Below, piece by piece: positions 32,650 through 41,356 of a DNA stretch of 64,000 bases. Each line of letters begins with the position of its first letter. Positions within the stretch are counted from its first letter, which is position 1. Source of the stretch: Egicoccus sp. AB-alg2 (GTDB lineage: Bacteria > Actinomycetota > Nitriliruptoria > Nitriliruptorales > Nitriliruptoraceae); the NCBI RefSeq assembly GCF_041821065.1, contig NZ_JBGUAX010000011.1:1-64000 (forward strand), written 5' to 3'. A program made the position numbers and the translations under genes. The notes beneath the pieces are model-generated. The model was not told the DNA's origin. It ran no database searches and worked only from the letters and a program-made list of their open reading frames with translations.

Positions 32650-34050
32650 ATGACCTCGCACGAACCGCAGCAGATCACCGAACACGTCGTTCGCGACCTC
32701 GACGACCTGCAGGCCCTCGCGGACCGGGTCGTGGAACTGGTCCAGGCCAGCCCCCGTGCCCAGGCGGCCAACGTGGAGGCCAACGTCCTGGTCGGGCGCA
32801 CCCGCCACGCGCTGACCCGCTTCGCGAACTCGTTCATCCACCAGCACGTCGGCGAGGACACCGTCTCCGTCGGCCTGACGGTGGCGGTCGACGGCCGCAC
32901 GGCGACGGCGGGCACGACCGACACGCGCGAGGAGGCGCTTCGCACCCTCATCGAGGCCACGCTGGAGTCGGCGGCGCTGCAGCCGGTCGACCCCCACTGG
33001 CCCGGTGCCACGCCCCCCGCCGACGTGGCGGCCAGCGGCAACTTCGACCCGGACACCGCCGACGCCCGCCCCGAGCAGCGCGCCGAGCGCGTCAAGGCCT
33101 TCGTCGACGTGGCCGCCGACCTGCGGGCCGCGGGCTACCTCGACACCGAGGCGACCTGGGCGGCGTTCGCCTCGACGGCCGGCCAGCGCGCCGTGGGCCG
33201 GGCCACCCGCGCGACCGTCGACGGCATCCACCAGACCGACACGTCGGCCGGTTCGGCGCACCAGACCTCCCACCGGCTCGCGGACCTCGACGCCGCGGCC
33301 GCCGGCACGGTCGCCGCCGACCGGGCCCGCCGCTCGGCCGAGTTCGTCGACCTCGACCCGGGCGTGTACGAGGTGGTGCTCGGCCCCGAGGCCGTGTCCA
33401 CGATGCTCACGTTCCTGGGCGTGTACGGGTTCAACGCGAAGATGCACCTCGAGGGCGCCTCGTTCGCCAAGCTCGGCGAGGCACAGTTCGACCCGGCCAT
33501 CACGATCCTGGAGGACCCGGCCGACCCGCGCGCGATCGCGCTGCCGTTCGACAACGAGGGTTCGCCGCGACGGTCGTTCCCGCTGGTGGAGGCCGGCGTC
33601 GTCCGCAACCTCGCGCACGACCGGCGCACCGCGAAGCGCGCCGGTGCGGAGACGACGGGCAGCGCCGTGCCGGGCGGCTCGGAGTTCGGCGCCGTGCCGA
33701 CCACGATCAAGCTCGTTCCCGGCACCACCGCCCCCGACGACCTGGTCGCCGACGTCGAGCGGGGCCTGCTGGTCACCCAGTTCCACTACTGCCGCGTCCT
33801 GGACCCGAAGACGCTGGTCGTGACGGGCCTGACACGGAACGGCACCTTCCTGGTGGAGAACGGCAAGCTCGCCGGCGCGGTCGGCAACCTGCGCTTCACG
33901 CAGTCGTTCGTCCAGGCCCTGGGTGCCGGGCAGGTGGTCGCGATCGGCGACGATGACCGCTACGCCGACGGCGAGTTCGGCGCCGGCGTGGTGATCGCAC
34001 CGTCGCTGCGACTGCGAGCCTGGAACTTCACCGGGGGCGCCAAGGGATGA
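32650..34050 (+). CDS. tldE: TldE/PmbA-like subunit of the TldD/TldE protease
   Basis: A 466-aa protein homologous to TldD but without the HExxxH zinc motif, as expected for TldE/PmbA. The N-terminal LVQASPRAQAANVEANVLVG and the central LGPEAVSTMLTFLGVYGFNA are usual family landmarks; the C-terminal half has LVTQFHYCRVLDPKTLVVTG and a typical LVENGKLAGAVGNLRFTQSF ending. It is the partner of the adjacent tldD. Its stop overlaps the SDR start (ATGA). Confidence 0.92.
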   Translation: MTSHEPQQITEHVVRDLDDLQALADRVVELVQASPRAQAANVEANVLVGRTRHALTRFANSFIHQHVGEDTVSVGLTVAVDGRTATAGTTDTREEALRTLIEATLESAALQPVDPHWPGATPPADVAASGNFDPDTADARPEQRAERVKAFVDVAADLRAAGYLDTEATWAAFASTAGQRAVGRATRATVDGIHQTDTSAGSAHQTSHRLADLDAAAAGTVAADRARRSAEFVDLDPGVYEVVLGPEAVSTMLTFLGVYGFNAKMHLEGASFAKLGEAQFDPAITILEDPADPRAIALPFDNEGSPRRSFPLVEAGVVRNLAHDRRTAKRAGAETTGSAVPGGSEFGAVPTTIKLVPGTTAPDDLVADVERGLLVTQFHYCRVLDPKTLVVTGLTRNGTFLVENGKLAGAVGNLRFTQSFVQALGAGQVVAIGDDDRYADGEFGAGVVIAPSLRLRAWNFTGGAKG

Positions 34051-34853
34051 CGACACGGCGGTTCACTCGCGCACTGGTCACCGGCGCCTCCTCGGGCATC
34101 GGCGACGCCTTCGCCCGATTGCTGGCCGCTCGCGGCGTCGCGACGGTGTTGGTGGCCCGCTCGGCCGACCAGCTCGCCGACCTGGCCGCGGGTCTCCGGA
34201 CCGAGCACGCCGGCGACCCGGGCGGCGACGTCGAGGTACTGCCGGCCGACCTGACCGACCCGGCCGGCCTGCAGAAGGTGTGCGACCGCCTCACCGACGA
34301 GGACCTGCCCATCGACCTGCTGGTCAACAACGCCGGCGCCGGGCAGGTCGGTGCGTTCGCCGAGCTGGACGTCCAGGACGCGGAGACCGCCGTCCGCCTG
34401 AACGTGCTTGCGCCGCTGCGCCTCACCCATGCGGCGCTGCCCGCGTTGGCGGAGCGGGGTGGCGCGGTACTGAACGTCGCTTCGGTCGCGGCGTTCCAGC
34501 CGGTGCCGATGATGGCCACCTACGCCGCCTCCAAGGCGTTCCTGTCCAGCTGGTCCGAGGCGCTGTACGAGGAACTGCGTGACGCCGGCGTGACCGTCAC
34601 CGCCCTGGCGCCCGGCTTCACCCGCTCGGGGTTCGTCGACGCGGCCGACGCCGAGGACATCGCCACCCGCATCCCCGGCTTCGTCTGGGACAGCCCGGAG
34701 GAGGTCGCCCGCGCCGGGCTGGACGGCGTCGCCCGCGGCCGCGCACTGGTGGTGCCCAGCTGGCTTTACCGGGTCGGCGTCGCCGCCTCGTCGGTCACCC
34801 CGACCCTCGTGACGCGCCGCCTGGTCGGCGGGGTGACCCGGCGCCTGCGCTAG
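34047..34853 (+). CDS. Short-chain dehydrogenase/reductase
   Basis: A 268-aa classical SDR. The nucleotide loop is VTGASSGIGDAFA (about residues 12-24). LLVNNAGAG is the NNAG motif (about 91-99), the catalytic Ser is in LNVASVAAF, and YAASKAF (about 156-162) holds Tyr and Lys. The C-terminus (WLYRVGVAASSVTPTLVTRR) resembles the DltE-like/short-chain group that uses lipid or polyketide-like carbonyls; the substrate is unknown. It is coupled to tldE by an ATGA overlap, possibly only for expression. It overlaps the convergent M15 gene by 4 nt. Confidence 0.9.
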   Translation: MTTRRFTRALVTGASSGIGDAFARLLAARGVATVLVARSADQLADLAAGLRTEHAGDPGGDVEVLPADLTDPAGLQKVCDRLTDEDLPIDLLVNNAGAGQVGAFAELDVQDAETAVRLNVLAPLRLTHAALPALAERGGAVLNVASVAAFQPVPMMATYAASKAFLSSWSEALYEELRDAGVTVTALAPGFTRSGFVDAADAEDIATRIPGFVWDSPEEVARAGLDGVARGRALVVPSWLYRVGVAASSVTPTLVTRRLVGGVTRRLR

Positions 34854-36160
34854 CTCGGGGCCTCGAAGTGCTGGTAGTCCTTGAGCGTCTGCCAGCGCCC
34901 GCCCCAGGTCCACCCGATGGCGTCGAACGCGCGCACGACCGGGTCCCCGGCGACCAGCATCCCCGGGCGCACGTCACCGCGGTCGGTGTAGGCGGCGCCA
35001 GCCGACGGCAGGACCGTGCCGCCACGGACGTAGGGGTTCTGTACGGGGTTGAGGTCGATGGCGGTGCCGTAGGCGTGCCGTGACCACGACGTGCCACCCG
35101 TGACCCGCCGGCAGTTGAACGCCGAGGTGTTGTTGGCCGCCATCGACCGGTCGTCGCTGCCGGCGTAGTGCTCGATGCGCACCACCCGCCGCAGCGGGAA
35201 GTCCGCGTCGTACGCGGCCTGGAAGACCTGCCGAAGCGGGGTGACGGCCGAGCGGTGCACGACCAGTTCGCCCCGGTGCAGGCGCCCGTCGAAGCCGCGG
35301 TGCGTGAGCACCACCAGGCGCAGGTCGTCGAAACCGACCGGACACCCGGTGTGCATCGACACCCCCGCCATCTCCTGGCGGACCGCCGCCGGGATCCCGG
35401 TGGCCTCCCAGCGCAGTCCCGGGACCGGCGGACGCGCCAGACGGCCGTCGATGACGAAGCGGTCCAGCGTCCGGGTCAGCACGGTCGCCGTCTGGTCGCG
35501 GCGCAACGCGTTGCCGGGCTCGTAGCGGGTAGCGGTGCGTCCGACGACCAGCCCGGCGGCGGCCGCCCGGTCGATGTTGGCCTCGTGGAAATGGCCGTCG
35601 TCGTCACGGAACGCATCGGGCCCGGTCGGCAGTGGCCGCCCCTCGGCGTACTCGACGGCGGCCACGATCAGCGTTGCCAGCTGCCCGCGGGTCAGGCGCT
35701 GGCCCGGCGAGGCGGTCCGCGGCGCCGTGCCCCGCAGCAGCCCGGCCGCGTGCAGACGCTCCATCGCGTCCCCGTGCGTGACGCCGCGGGTGTCGTCGAA
35801 GGCCCGCGCCCCCAGCGCGGGCACCGGCACGGCGGCCTCCTCCAGCTTGCGCAGCAGCAGCGAGGCGAACTGCCCCCGCGTCGTACGTCCGCGAGGTGCG
35901 AAGCGGTCCGCACTGCGCCCGTTGGCGAGCCCGTACCACGCCAGACAACGGATGCCGTCCTCGTGCGCGCCGACGATGTCGAGGAAGTCGGTCGGCGGCA
36001 GGTGGCGCACCGGACACGCCGAGGTGGCCGGCGCCGCGGCGGTCACCGCCGAGGAAGCGGCCTCCGCGCCGGCGGCGGTGCCGGTGGGCATCGCGGCGGC
36101 CAGCAACGCCCCCGCCGCGCCCACGGCGAACGCCCGCCGCCACCGCTGCAATGATCGCAT
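34850..36160 (-). CDS. Secreted M15-family D-Ala-D-Ala carboxypeptidase-like protein with SLH repeats
   Basis: A 436-aa exported protein. A signal peptide covers about residues 1-32 (AVGAAGALLAAAMPTGTAAG). Three SLH repeats follow at about 50-250 (DILDIVGAHEDG-like first repeat; AFDDTRGVTHGDAMERLHAA; AFRDDDGHFHEANIDRAAAA). The C-terminal zinc peptidase (about 300-436) is of the VanY/M15C type: SWSRHAYGTAIDLNPVQNPY supplies a His and an Asp ligand and DYQHFE the last His. It would trim peptidoglycan stem peptides while held at the wall by its SLH repeats. The ATG at 36160 has GGGGAGC upstream. Confidence 0.9.
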   Translation of the reverse strand: MRSLQRWRRAFAVGAAGALLAAAMPTGTAAGAEAASSAVTAAAPATSACPVRHLPPTDFLDIVGAHEDGIRCLAWYGLANGRSADRFAPRGRTTRGQFASLLLRKLEEAAVPVPALGARAFDDTRGVTHGDAMERLHAAGLLRGTAPRTASPGQRLTRGQLATLIVAAVEYAEGRPLPTGPDAFRDDDGHFHEANIDRAAAAGLVVGRTATRYEPGNALRRDQTATVLTRTLDRFVIDGRLARPPVPGLRWEATGIPAAVRQEMAGVSMHTGCPVGFDDLRLVVLTHRGFDGRLHRGELVVHRSAVTPLRQVFQAAYDADFPLRRVVRIEHYAGSDDRSMAANNTSAFNCRRVTGGTSWSRHAYGTAIDLNPVQNPYVRGGTVLPSAGAAYTDRGDVRPGMLVAGDPVVRAFDAIGWTWGGRWQTLKDYQHFEAPS

Positions 36161-36348
36161 TCCGTGCTCCCCTGCCCACGTGGCGCGACATGCTGCCGGA
36201 CCTGGGCCGGCCGAGGGCACGCCGCGCGCATCGCGCCTGCCGGGAACCGGTGTGCCCGCAGGAGCGCACCACCGCGCCCGGCGCCGTTCCACCGCGGCCG
36301 GCGTGCCGCGGGTACCGTCGCGTCCGGGAATCGCGGGAGGGGCACCAG

Positions 36349-37539
36349 GTGCCGCTGAACGGCGAGCTGTGGGAGAAGCGGGACCGGGTCCGAGCAGCCT
36401 GGGACCGCTACGTCGCCCGCTGCGCCCCCGCCCCCGGCACGGTCCGGACCGAGGTGCTGGCGTCCTGGCAGCGCTCGGCCACGCACGTGCGCCCCGACGC
36501 GCCCGAGGCACCGGTCGACGACCTCGACCGCACCGCCGAGCAGTGGCGGCACTCCCCGCTCTACGGGCCGGTACAGGAACTGCTGCCCGAGCTGAGCCGG
36601 CTGGCGACCGACGACTTCGTCGTGGCGGTCACCGACCCGGACGGCAAGATCCTGTTCGCCCACGGCGGGCACCACATGCGCGACCGGGCCGCCACGGTGA
36701 ACTTCGTGGTCGGCGGCCGCTGGGACGAGGCCTCCGTCGGCACCAACGCCCTGGACCTGGCGCTGCGGACCGGCACCGCCCAGACGGTGTTCTCGGCCGA
36801 GCACTTCAGCCTCGCCGTGCACGACTGGGTGTGCTACTCGGCCCCCGTCCGCGACGCGAGCGGGCGGCCGCTGGGCGTCATCGACCTGTCCACCACCTGG
36901 GACCTGGCCCACCCGCTGGCGATGACGACCGCCGCCACGCTGGCCCGATACCTGCAACAGCAGGTCGACGTGAACGCCGACGTCCGGGGCACGCTCCTGC
37001 TGCGCACGCTCGGGTCCGACCCGGCGGTTCGGGTGGACGGCCGCCCGGTGCGTGTCTCGCCCCGCCACCTGGAGCTGCTGACCGTGCTGAGCCTGCACCC
37101 CGAAGGTCGCGACCTCGAGCAGCTCCACGCCGACGTCTACCCCGACCACGCCGCGGCCACGAACTCCTGCAAGGCCGAGGTGTCCCACCTGCGCCGCCAG
37201 CTCGACGGCGTCATCGGCTCGCGGCCCTACCGGTTCACCTGCCGCGTCGCCGCCGACCACCTCGAGGTCGAGCGGCTGCTGGAGGCGGGCCTGGTCGGGG
37301 CGGCCGCGGCGGGCTATCGCGGCCCGCTGCTGCCGCGCTCGGAGTCGCCGGCGATCGTCGCGCACCGCGACTTCCTGCACGTCGCGCTGCGGACCGCGGT
37401 GTTGCGCAGCGCGGATCCCGCCGCCGCCGTCGCGTTCGGTCGCGTGGACCCGGACGACACCGAGGTGCACCGTCACGCGCTGCGCCTGCTGCCCGACGGC
37501 GATCCTCGCCGGAATCTCGTCCGCGCCCGGCTGGCCTGA
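36349..37539 (+). CDS. GAF-domain transcriptional regulator with C-terminal winged helix
   Basis: A 396-aa cytoplasmic regulator. The N-terminal EVLASWQRSATHVRPDAPEA is the start typical of acetoin/GAF activators. A GAF domain spans about residues 60-210 (FVVAVTDPDGKILFAHGGHH, RWDEASVGTNALDLALRTGT, YSAPVRDASGRPLGVIDLST). A winged-helix/OmpR-like DNA-binding part follows at about 225-300 (VSPRHLELLTVLSLHPEGRD and SCKAEVSHLRRQLDGVIG). There is no sigma-54 AAA+ domain, so it is not a classical enhancer-binding protein. It precedes acs by 332 bp on the same strand and probably regulates acetate activation; that target is inferred from position. The GTG at 36349 has GGGAGGGG. Confidence 0.85.
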   Translation: MPLNGELWEKRDRVRAAWDRYVARCAPAPGTVRTEVLASWQRSATHVRPDAPEAPVDDLDRTAEQWRHSPLYGPVQELLPELSRLATDDFVVAVTDPDGKILFAHGGHHMRDRAATVNFVVGGRWDEASVGTNALDLALRTGTAQTVFSAEHFSLAVHDWVCYSAPVRDASGRPLGVIDLSTTWDLAHPLAMTTAATLARYLQQQVDVNADVRGTLLLRTLGSDPAVRVDGRPVRVSPRHLELLTVLSLHPEGRDLEQLHADVYPDHAAATNSCKAEVSHLRRQLDGVIGSRPYRFTCRVAADHLEVERLLEAGLVGAAAAGYRGPLLPRSESPAIVAHRDFLHVALRTAVLRSADPAAAVAFGRVDPDDTEVHRHALRLLPDGDPRRNLVRARLA

Positions 37540-37701
37540 ACGGCCTGGTGGGCTCCGGGGAGGCGTCGGACCCACCGTCGGCCGGTCGGCGCCGGCCCGT
37601 CCGGGCGCTCGGCGGCGAGTATCCGGGCAGCCCGTCCCTACCTGCTCCCAACCCTGCCGCGGCATGCTGGCCGGCACGGTGCGAACGCGCCGTCGCGACC
37701 C

Positions 37702-37737
37702 GCTGGAGGAGGCGCGTCCGCCCGCGCCTCCTCCAGC
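37702..37737. terminator. 15-bp perfect hairpin, probable terminator before acs
   Basis: GCTGGAGGAGGCGCG and its exact complement flank a 6-nt loop (TCCGCC). It is 162 nt downstream of the regulator's stop and about 135 nt upstream of acs. There is no U-tract. Confidence 0.65.
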
Positions 37738-37795
37738 CGTGTCCGGCACCGGACGGGGGCCAGGGACCACCGGCGCGACACGCGTCGCGAAGGGC

Positions 37796-37801
37796 TAGCG
37801 T
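37796..37801 (+). promoter_or_regulatory. Candidate -10 hexamer (TAGCGT) for acs
   Basis: TAGCGT lies 70 nt upstream of the acs ATG, downstream of the hairpin. GCGACA at 37775-37780 resembles a -35, but the spacing is only 15 nt. Confidence 0.3.
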
Positions 37802-37871
37802 CGGGCCTCGAAGGCGCGGCCCGTTCCGGCCACGGACGGGCGCGAGTCCGACGTCGACCGGGAGCGCGAAG

Positions 37872-39833
37872 ATGGGAGCGGAAGCGATCGAGGGCCTGCT
37901 GGACGAGGGACGGACGTTCCCGCCCCCGCAGGACTTCAAGCGGCAGGCGCTGATCACCGGCGCGGAGGTCTACGACGAGGGCAACACCGACTACGAAGGC
38001 TTCTGGGCCCGCGAGGCGGCCGAGCTGGACTGGTTCCGGGAGTGGGACACGATCCTGGACTGGCAGCCACCGCACGCGAAGTGGTTCGTCGGCGGGACCC
38101 TGAACGTCGCCCACAACTGCCTCGACCGGCACGTGCAGGCGGGCCACGGCGAGCAGGTCGCCTACCACTGGGAGGGCGAGCCCGGCGACACGCGCACCAT
38201 CACCTACCAGCAACTGCTGCAGGACGTGCAGCGGGCCGCGAACGCGTTGAAGGAGCTGGGGGTCGGCCGCGGTGACCGGGTGGCGATCTACCTGCCGATG
38301 GTCCCGGAGCTGCCGACGATCATGCTCGCCTGTGCGCGCATCGGGGCGATCCACTCGGTCGTGTTCGCGGGCTTCTCCTCCGCCGCGCTGCGCGACCGGA
38401 TCAACGACTCCGAGTGCAAGGTGCTCGTCACCGCCGACGGCGCCTGGCGGCGCGGCAGCGTGTTCCCGCTGAAGGAGAACGCCGACGAGGCTCTGACCGA
38501 GACGCCATCCATCGCCAAGGTGCTGGTGGTCCGGCGCACGGAGAACGAGGTGTCGATGGACGCCGAGCGGGACGTGTGGTGGCACGACCTCGTCCCGGAC
38601 CAGACGGCGGACTGCCCGCCGGAGCACATGGACGCCGAGGACCTGCTCTACCTGCTCTACACCTCGGGCACGACCGGCAAGCCCAAGGGGATCATGCACG
38701 CCACCGGCGGGTACCTCACCCAGGTGGCGTTCACGCACCGGTACGTCTTCGACCTGAAGCCCGACACCGACGTCTACTGGTGTGCCGCCGACATCGGGTG
38801 GGTCACCGGCCACAGCTACATCGTGTACGGGCCGCTGGCGAACCGCGCCACCTCGGTGCTCTACGAGGGTACGCCGAACTTCCCGGCCGAGGACCGCTTC
38901 TGGCAGATCGTGGAGAAGTACCGGGTCACGCAGCTGTACACGGCGCCGACCGCGATCCGCGCCTTCATGAAGTGGGGTGACGAGCACCCGGCCAAGCACG
39001 ACCTGTCGAGCCTGCGGCTGCTGGGCACGGTCGGCGAGCCGATCAATCCCGAGGCCTGGATGTGGTACCGCGAGCACATCGGTGGCGAGCGCTGCCCGGT
39101 CGTGGACACGTGGTGGCAGACGGAGACCGGCGCCATCATGATCTCGCCGCTGCCCGGCGCCACGACCACCAAGCCGGGCTCGGCGACCTTCCCGCTGCCC
39201 GGCATCTCCGCCACGATCGTGGACGACCGCGGTCAGGAGGTCGGCGTCCCGGGCGGCGGTTACCTGGTCCTGGACCGGCCGTGGCCGTCGATGCTGCGGG
39301 GCATCTGGGGGGACGAGCAGCGCTTCCGCGACACCTACTGGTCCCGGTTCGGCGAGGGCATCTACTTCGCGGGCGACGGCGCGAAGCGCGACCAGGACGG
39401 CTACTTCTGGCTGCTCGGCCGCGTCGACGACGTCATGAACGTCTCCGGACACCGCATCTCCACCACGGAGGTGGAGTCGGCCCTGGTGTCGCACCCGTCG
39501 GTCGCCGAGGCCGCCGTGGTCGGCCGCAGCGACGCGCAGACCGGCCAGGCCATCGCGGCGTTCGTGACCCCGCGCGGTGACGTCGAGGGCGACGAGGCAC
39601 TGGCCAAGGAGCTGCGCGACCACGTCGCCAAGATGATCTCCCCCATCGCCAAGCCGGCGTCGCTGCTGTTCACCCACGACCTGCCGAAGACCCGCTCCGG
39701 CAAGATCATGCGGCGCCTGCTCAAGGACATCGCCGAGGACAAGGAACTGGGCGACACGACCACGCTGGCCGACGCCAGCGTGGTCGACGCCATCAAGGGC
39801 CGCTACCTCGACCACAGCAAGAGCCAGCCCTGA
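37872..39833 (+). CDS. acs: Acetyl-CoA synthetase (AMP-forming)
   Basis: A 653-aa acyl-adenylate-forming enzyme that makes acetyl-CoA from acetate, ATP and CoA. The AMP-binding P-loop is YTSGTTGKPKGIMHATGGYL (about residues 266-285). Family landmarks include WWQTETGAIMISPLPGATTT (about 415-434) and the A8 hinge GRVDDVMNVSGHRISTTEVE. The C-terminal PKTRSGKIMRR carries the catalytic, acetylatable Lys near residue 611. The length is normal for Acs. The ATG at 37872 has GGGAG about 7 nt upstream. A hairpin follows 16 nt after the stop. It is downstream of the GAF regulator. Confidence 0.95.
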   Translation: MGAEAIEGLLDEGRTFPPPQDFKRQALITGAEVYDEGNTDYEGFWAREAAELDWFREWDTILDWQPPHAKWFVGGTLNVAHNCLDRHVQAGHGEQVAYHWEGEPGDTRTITYQQLLQDVQRAANALKELGVGRGDRVAIYLPMVPELPTIMLACARIGAIHSVVFAGFSSAALRDRINDSECKVLVTADGAWRRGSVFPLKENADEALTETPSIAKVLVVRRTENEVSMDAERDVWWHDLVPDQTADCPPEHMDAEDLLYLLYTSGTTGKPKGIMHATGGYLTQVAFTHRYVFDLKPDTDVYWCAADIGWVTGHSYIVYGPLANRATSVLYEGTPNFPAEDRFWQIVEKYRVTQLYTAPTAIRAFMKWGDEHPAKHDLSSLRLLGTVGEPINPEAWMWYREHIGGERCPVVDTWWQTETGAIMISPLPGATTTKPGSATFPLPGISATIVDDRGQEVGVPGGGYLVLDRPWPSMLRGIWGDEQRFRDTYWSRFGEGIYFAGDGAKRDQDGYFWLLGRVDDVMNVSGHRISTTEVESALVSHPSVAEAAVVGRSDAQTGQAIAAFVTPRGDVEGDEALAKELRDHVAKMISPIAKPASLLFTHDLPKTRSGKIMRRLLKDIAEDKELGDTTTLADASVVDAIKGRYLDHSKSQP

Positions 39834-39849
39834 CAACCTCGGCTCTGGA

Positions 39850-39876
39850 CGCCCGCGACCGGTAGGGTCGCGGGCG
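39850..39876. terminator. 11-bp hairpin after acs
   Basis: CGCCCGCGACC / GGTCGCGGGCG with a 5-nt loop starts 16 nt after the acs stop. It is a likely factor-independent terminator without a U-tract. Confidence 0.7.
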
Positions 39877-39901
39877 CCTCGTCGTCGGCCAAGGTGGCAT
39901 C

Positions 39902-40222
39902 GTGTCGTTCCGGTACGTCTGGGAGAAGAGCCACGAGGCCGTCCGGTCGCTCGCGTTGTCCGACGAGCCGCTGGCCACGCGGCTCGCTCGCTCGCTCGAC
40001 GCGCTGCTGCGGCTGCAGAGTGAGGCGGATTTCGGCAGTGGCGATGCCCGTCGTCATTTCGAAGAGCTCGTGCAGCAGTTCGGCGGTTCGGACACCGTCG
40101 CGACGACCACCGGCGCGATCGAACGGCTCGACAACGACGCGCTGCACCGCGCCGCGGAGTCGATCCTGTTGCTGTACAGCGAGGTGGAACGCGAGCACGG
40201 ACGACGCCACGGGCCGTCCTGA
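39902..40222 (+). CDS. Small hypothetical protein (mostly helical)
   Basis: A 106-aa soluble protein beginning FRYVWEKSHEAVRSLAL, with regular Leu/Ala/Arg spacing that suggests a helical bundle. No domain, signal peptide or membrane segment is recognised. The GTG at 39902 has AAGGTGG upstream. It lies between acs and the copper-protein gene; the 128-bp gap to the latter suggests separate expression. Function unknown. Confidence 0.65.
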   Translation: MSFRYVWEKSHEAVRSLALSDEPLATRLARSLDALLRLQSEADFGSGDARRHFEELVQQFGGSDTVATTTGAIERLDNDALHRAAESILLLYSEVEREHGRRHGPS

Positions 40223-40350
40223 CACGGGCGCCCGACCGGCCGGGCGGCGCCGTGGCCGTTGGCGAACGGCCGGGGTCCCCAGTCACCACCGTGGGTGCGC
40301 GACCGCAGAGTGGTCGCGGACATCACGCCCCGACGAGCATCGGAGGGACC

Positions 40351-40740
40351 ATGGCGATCGGTGAAGTCCTGCGCGACCATGGTGACGACCTGCGCACCGA
40401 GCAGCTGGCAGCCGTCATCGAAGCGGCCATCGACTGTGCCGCGCACTGCGCGGCCTGCGCCGACGCCTGCCTCGAGGAAGGCGACACGGCCCTGACCCGC
40501 TGCATCCGCGCCGACCTCGACTGCGCCGACATCTGCGCGGCGACCGCCAAGGTCGTCGCGCGTGCCGGCGCCTCCGGCGCGCCATGGCTCGAGCTCGTGC
40601 GCGTGTGCGCCCAGGCCTGCGCCAACTGTGCCGAGGAGTGCGAGCAGCACGCTGAGCACCACGACCACTGTCGCGCCTGCGCGGAGGCCTGCCGGCGCTG
40701 TGAGGCGGCCTGCCGTGAGCTGCTCGACGCCGTCGGGTGA
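40351..40740 (+). CDS. Four-helix-bundle copper-binding protein (Csp-like, DUF326)
   Basis: A 129-aa protein with regularly spaced cysteines facing one another in four helices: CAAHCAACADACLEEGD, CIRADLDCADICAATA, CAQACANCAEECEQHAEHHD, CRACAEACRRCEAACREL (about 15-20 Cys in total). This is the Csp3-type copper-storage arrangement, in which a helical bundle binds many Cu(I) ions. There is no signal peptide, so it is cytosolic. The ATG at 40351 has GGAGGGACC. The stop overlaps the DUF421 start (TGATG), a coupling that suggests related function, which is not described for DUF421. Confidence 0.9.
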   Translation: MAIGEVLRDHGDDLRTEQLAAVIEAAIDCAAHCAACADACLEEGDTALTRCIRADLDCADICAATAKVVARAGASGAPWLELVRVCAQACANCAEECEQHAEHHDHCRACAEACRRCEAACRELLDAVG

Positions 40741-41312
40741 TGCCGGCGACGACCGCGGCACCGTTCGCCGCCGCCGAGCTCGGTGCCGAGCTGGGCGCCG
40801 GCCTCCAGCAGCTGGGCGTCGTCGCGATCGCGGCGGTCGCCATCTACGGGTGGGTCATCCTGGCCTCGCGCGTGCTGGGCCTGCGCAGCTTCGCCAAGAT
40901 GTCGGCCTTCGACTTCGCGATGACCGTCGCGATCGGCTCGGTCATCGCCGGGATCGCCATCGGGACCGCACCGTTGGTGGCCGGGATCCTGGCCGTGACC
41001 GTGCTCTTCGGAGCGCAGTACCTCGTCGCGCAGTTGCGCCGAGGCACCCGGTTCGACCGTGTGGTCGACAACCAGCCGCTGCTGCTCGTGCACGAGGGGC
41101 GCATCCTCGACGAACACCTGGCGCGGGCCCGACTCACCCGCGGGGACCTGTTCGCCAAGCTGCGGGCCGCCAACGTGCTCGACCCGCACGCGGTGCGGGC
41201 CGTGGTCTTCGAGACGACCGGTGACATCACCGTCCTGCACGGCTCCGGCCCGCTGGACCCCGCCCTGCTCGAAGGGGTGCAGGGCCGGCCCGGCGACACG
41301 CGCGACGCCTGA
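40740..41312 (+). CDS. DUF421 (YetF-like) membrane protein
   Basis: A 190-aa protein. Two or three N-terminal helices (LGVVAIAAVAIYGWVILASR; FDFAMTVAIGSVIAGIAIGT; VAGILAVTVLFGAQYLVAQL) precede a cytoplasmic domain typical of DUF421 (LLLVHEGRILDEHLARARLT then LFAKLRAANVLDPHAVRAVV). The fused pattern matches YetF/YdfR-type proteins of unknown function, some of which affect spore or envelope properties. Translation is coupled to the copper-protein gene: ATG at 40740 sits in TGATG; GTG at 40737 is an alternative start. Confidence 0.85.
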   Translation: MPATTAAPFAAAELGAELGAGLQQLGVVAIAAVAIYGWVILASRVLGLRSFAKMSAFDFAMTVAIGSVIAGIAIGTAPLVAGILAVTVLFGAQYLVAQLRRGTRFDRVVDNQPLLLVHEGRILDEHLARARLTRGDLFAKLRAANVLDPHAVRAVVFETTGDITVLHGSGPLDPALLEGVQGRPGDTRDA

Positions 41313-41317
41313 CCCGT

Positions 41318-41323
41318 CGTAGG
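41318..41323 (+). promoter_or_regulatory. Candidate -10 hexamer (TAGGCT) for the MFS gene
   Basis: TAGGCT lies 33 nt before the TTG start at 41357. No clear -35. Confidence 0.3.
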
Positions 41324-41356
41324 CTCCGGCCACCTCGCCGTCTCCGGAGCCCGCCG

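Larger units (their letters stand above)
37540..37871 (+). other. 332-bp gap between the GAF regulator and acs
   Basis: It contains a strong 15-bp hairpin (37702..37737) that could end the regulator transcript and a candidate acs -10 element at 37796. No coding content was recognised in the rest. Confidence 0.6.

Noticed and set aside
35168-36154. 328-codon plus-strand frame opposite the M15 peptidase gene
   Set aside because: Antisense shadow; the minus-strand product has a signal peptide, SLH repeats and catalytic residues, while this frame is low-complexity Arg/Gly/Gln.
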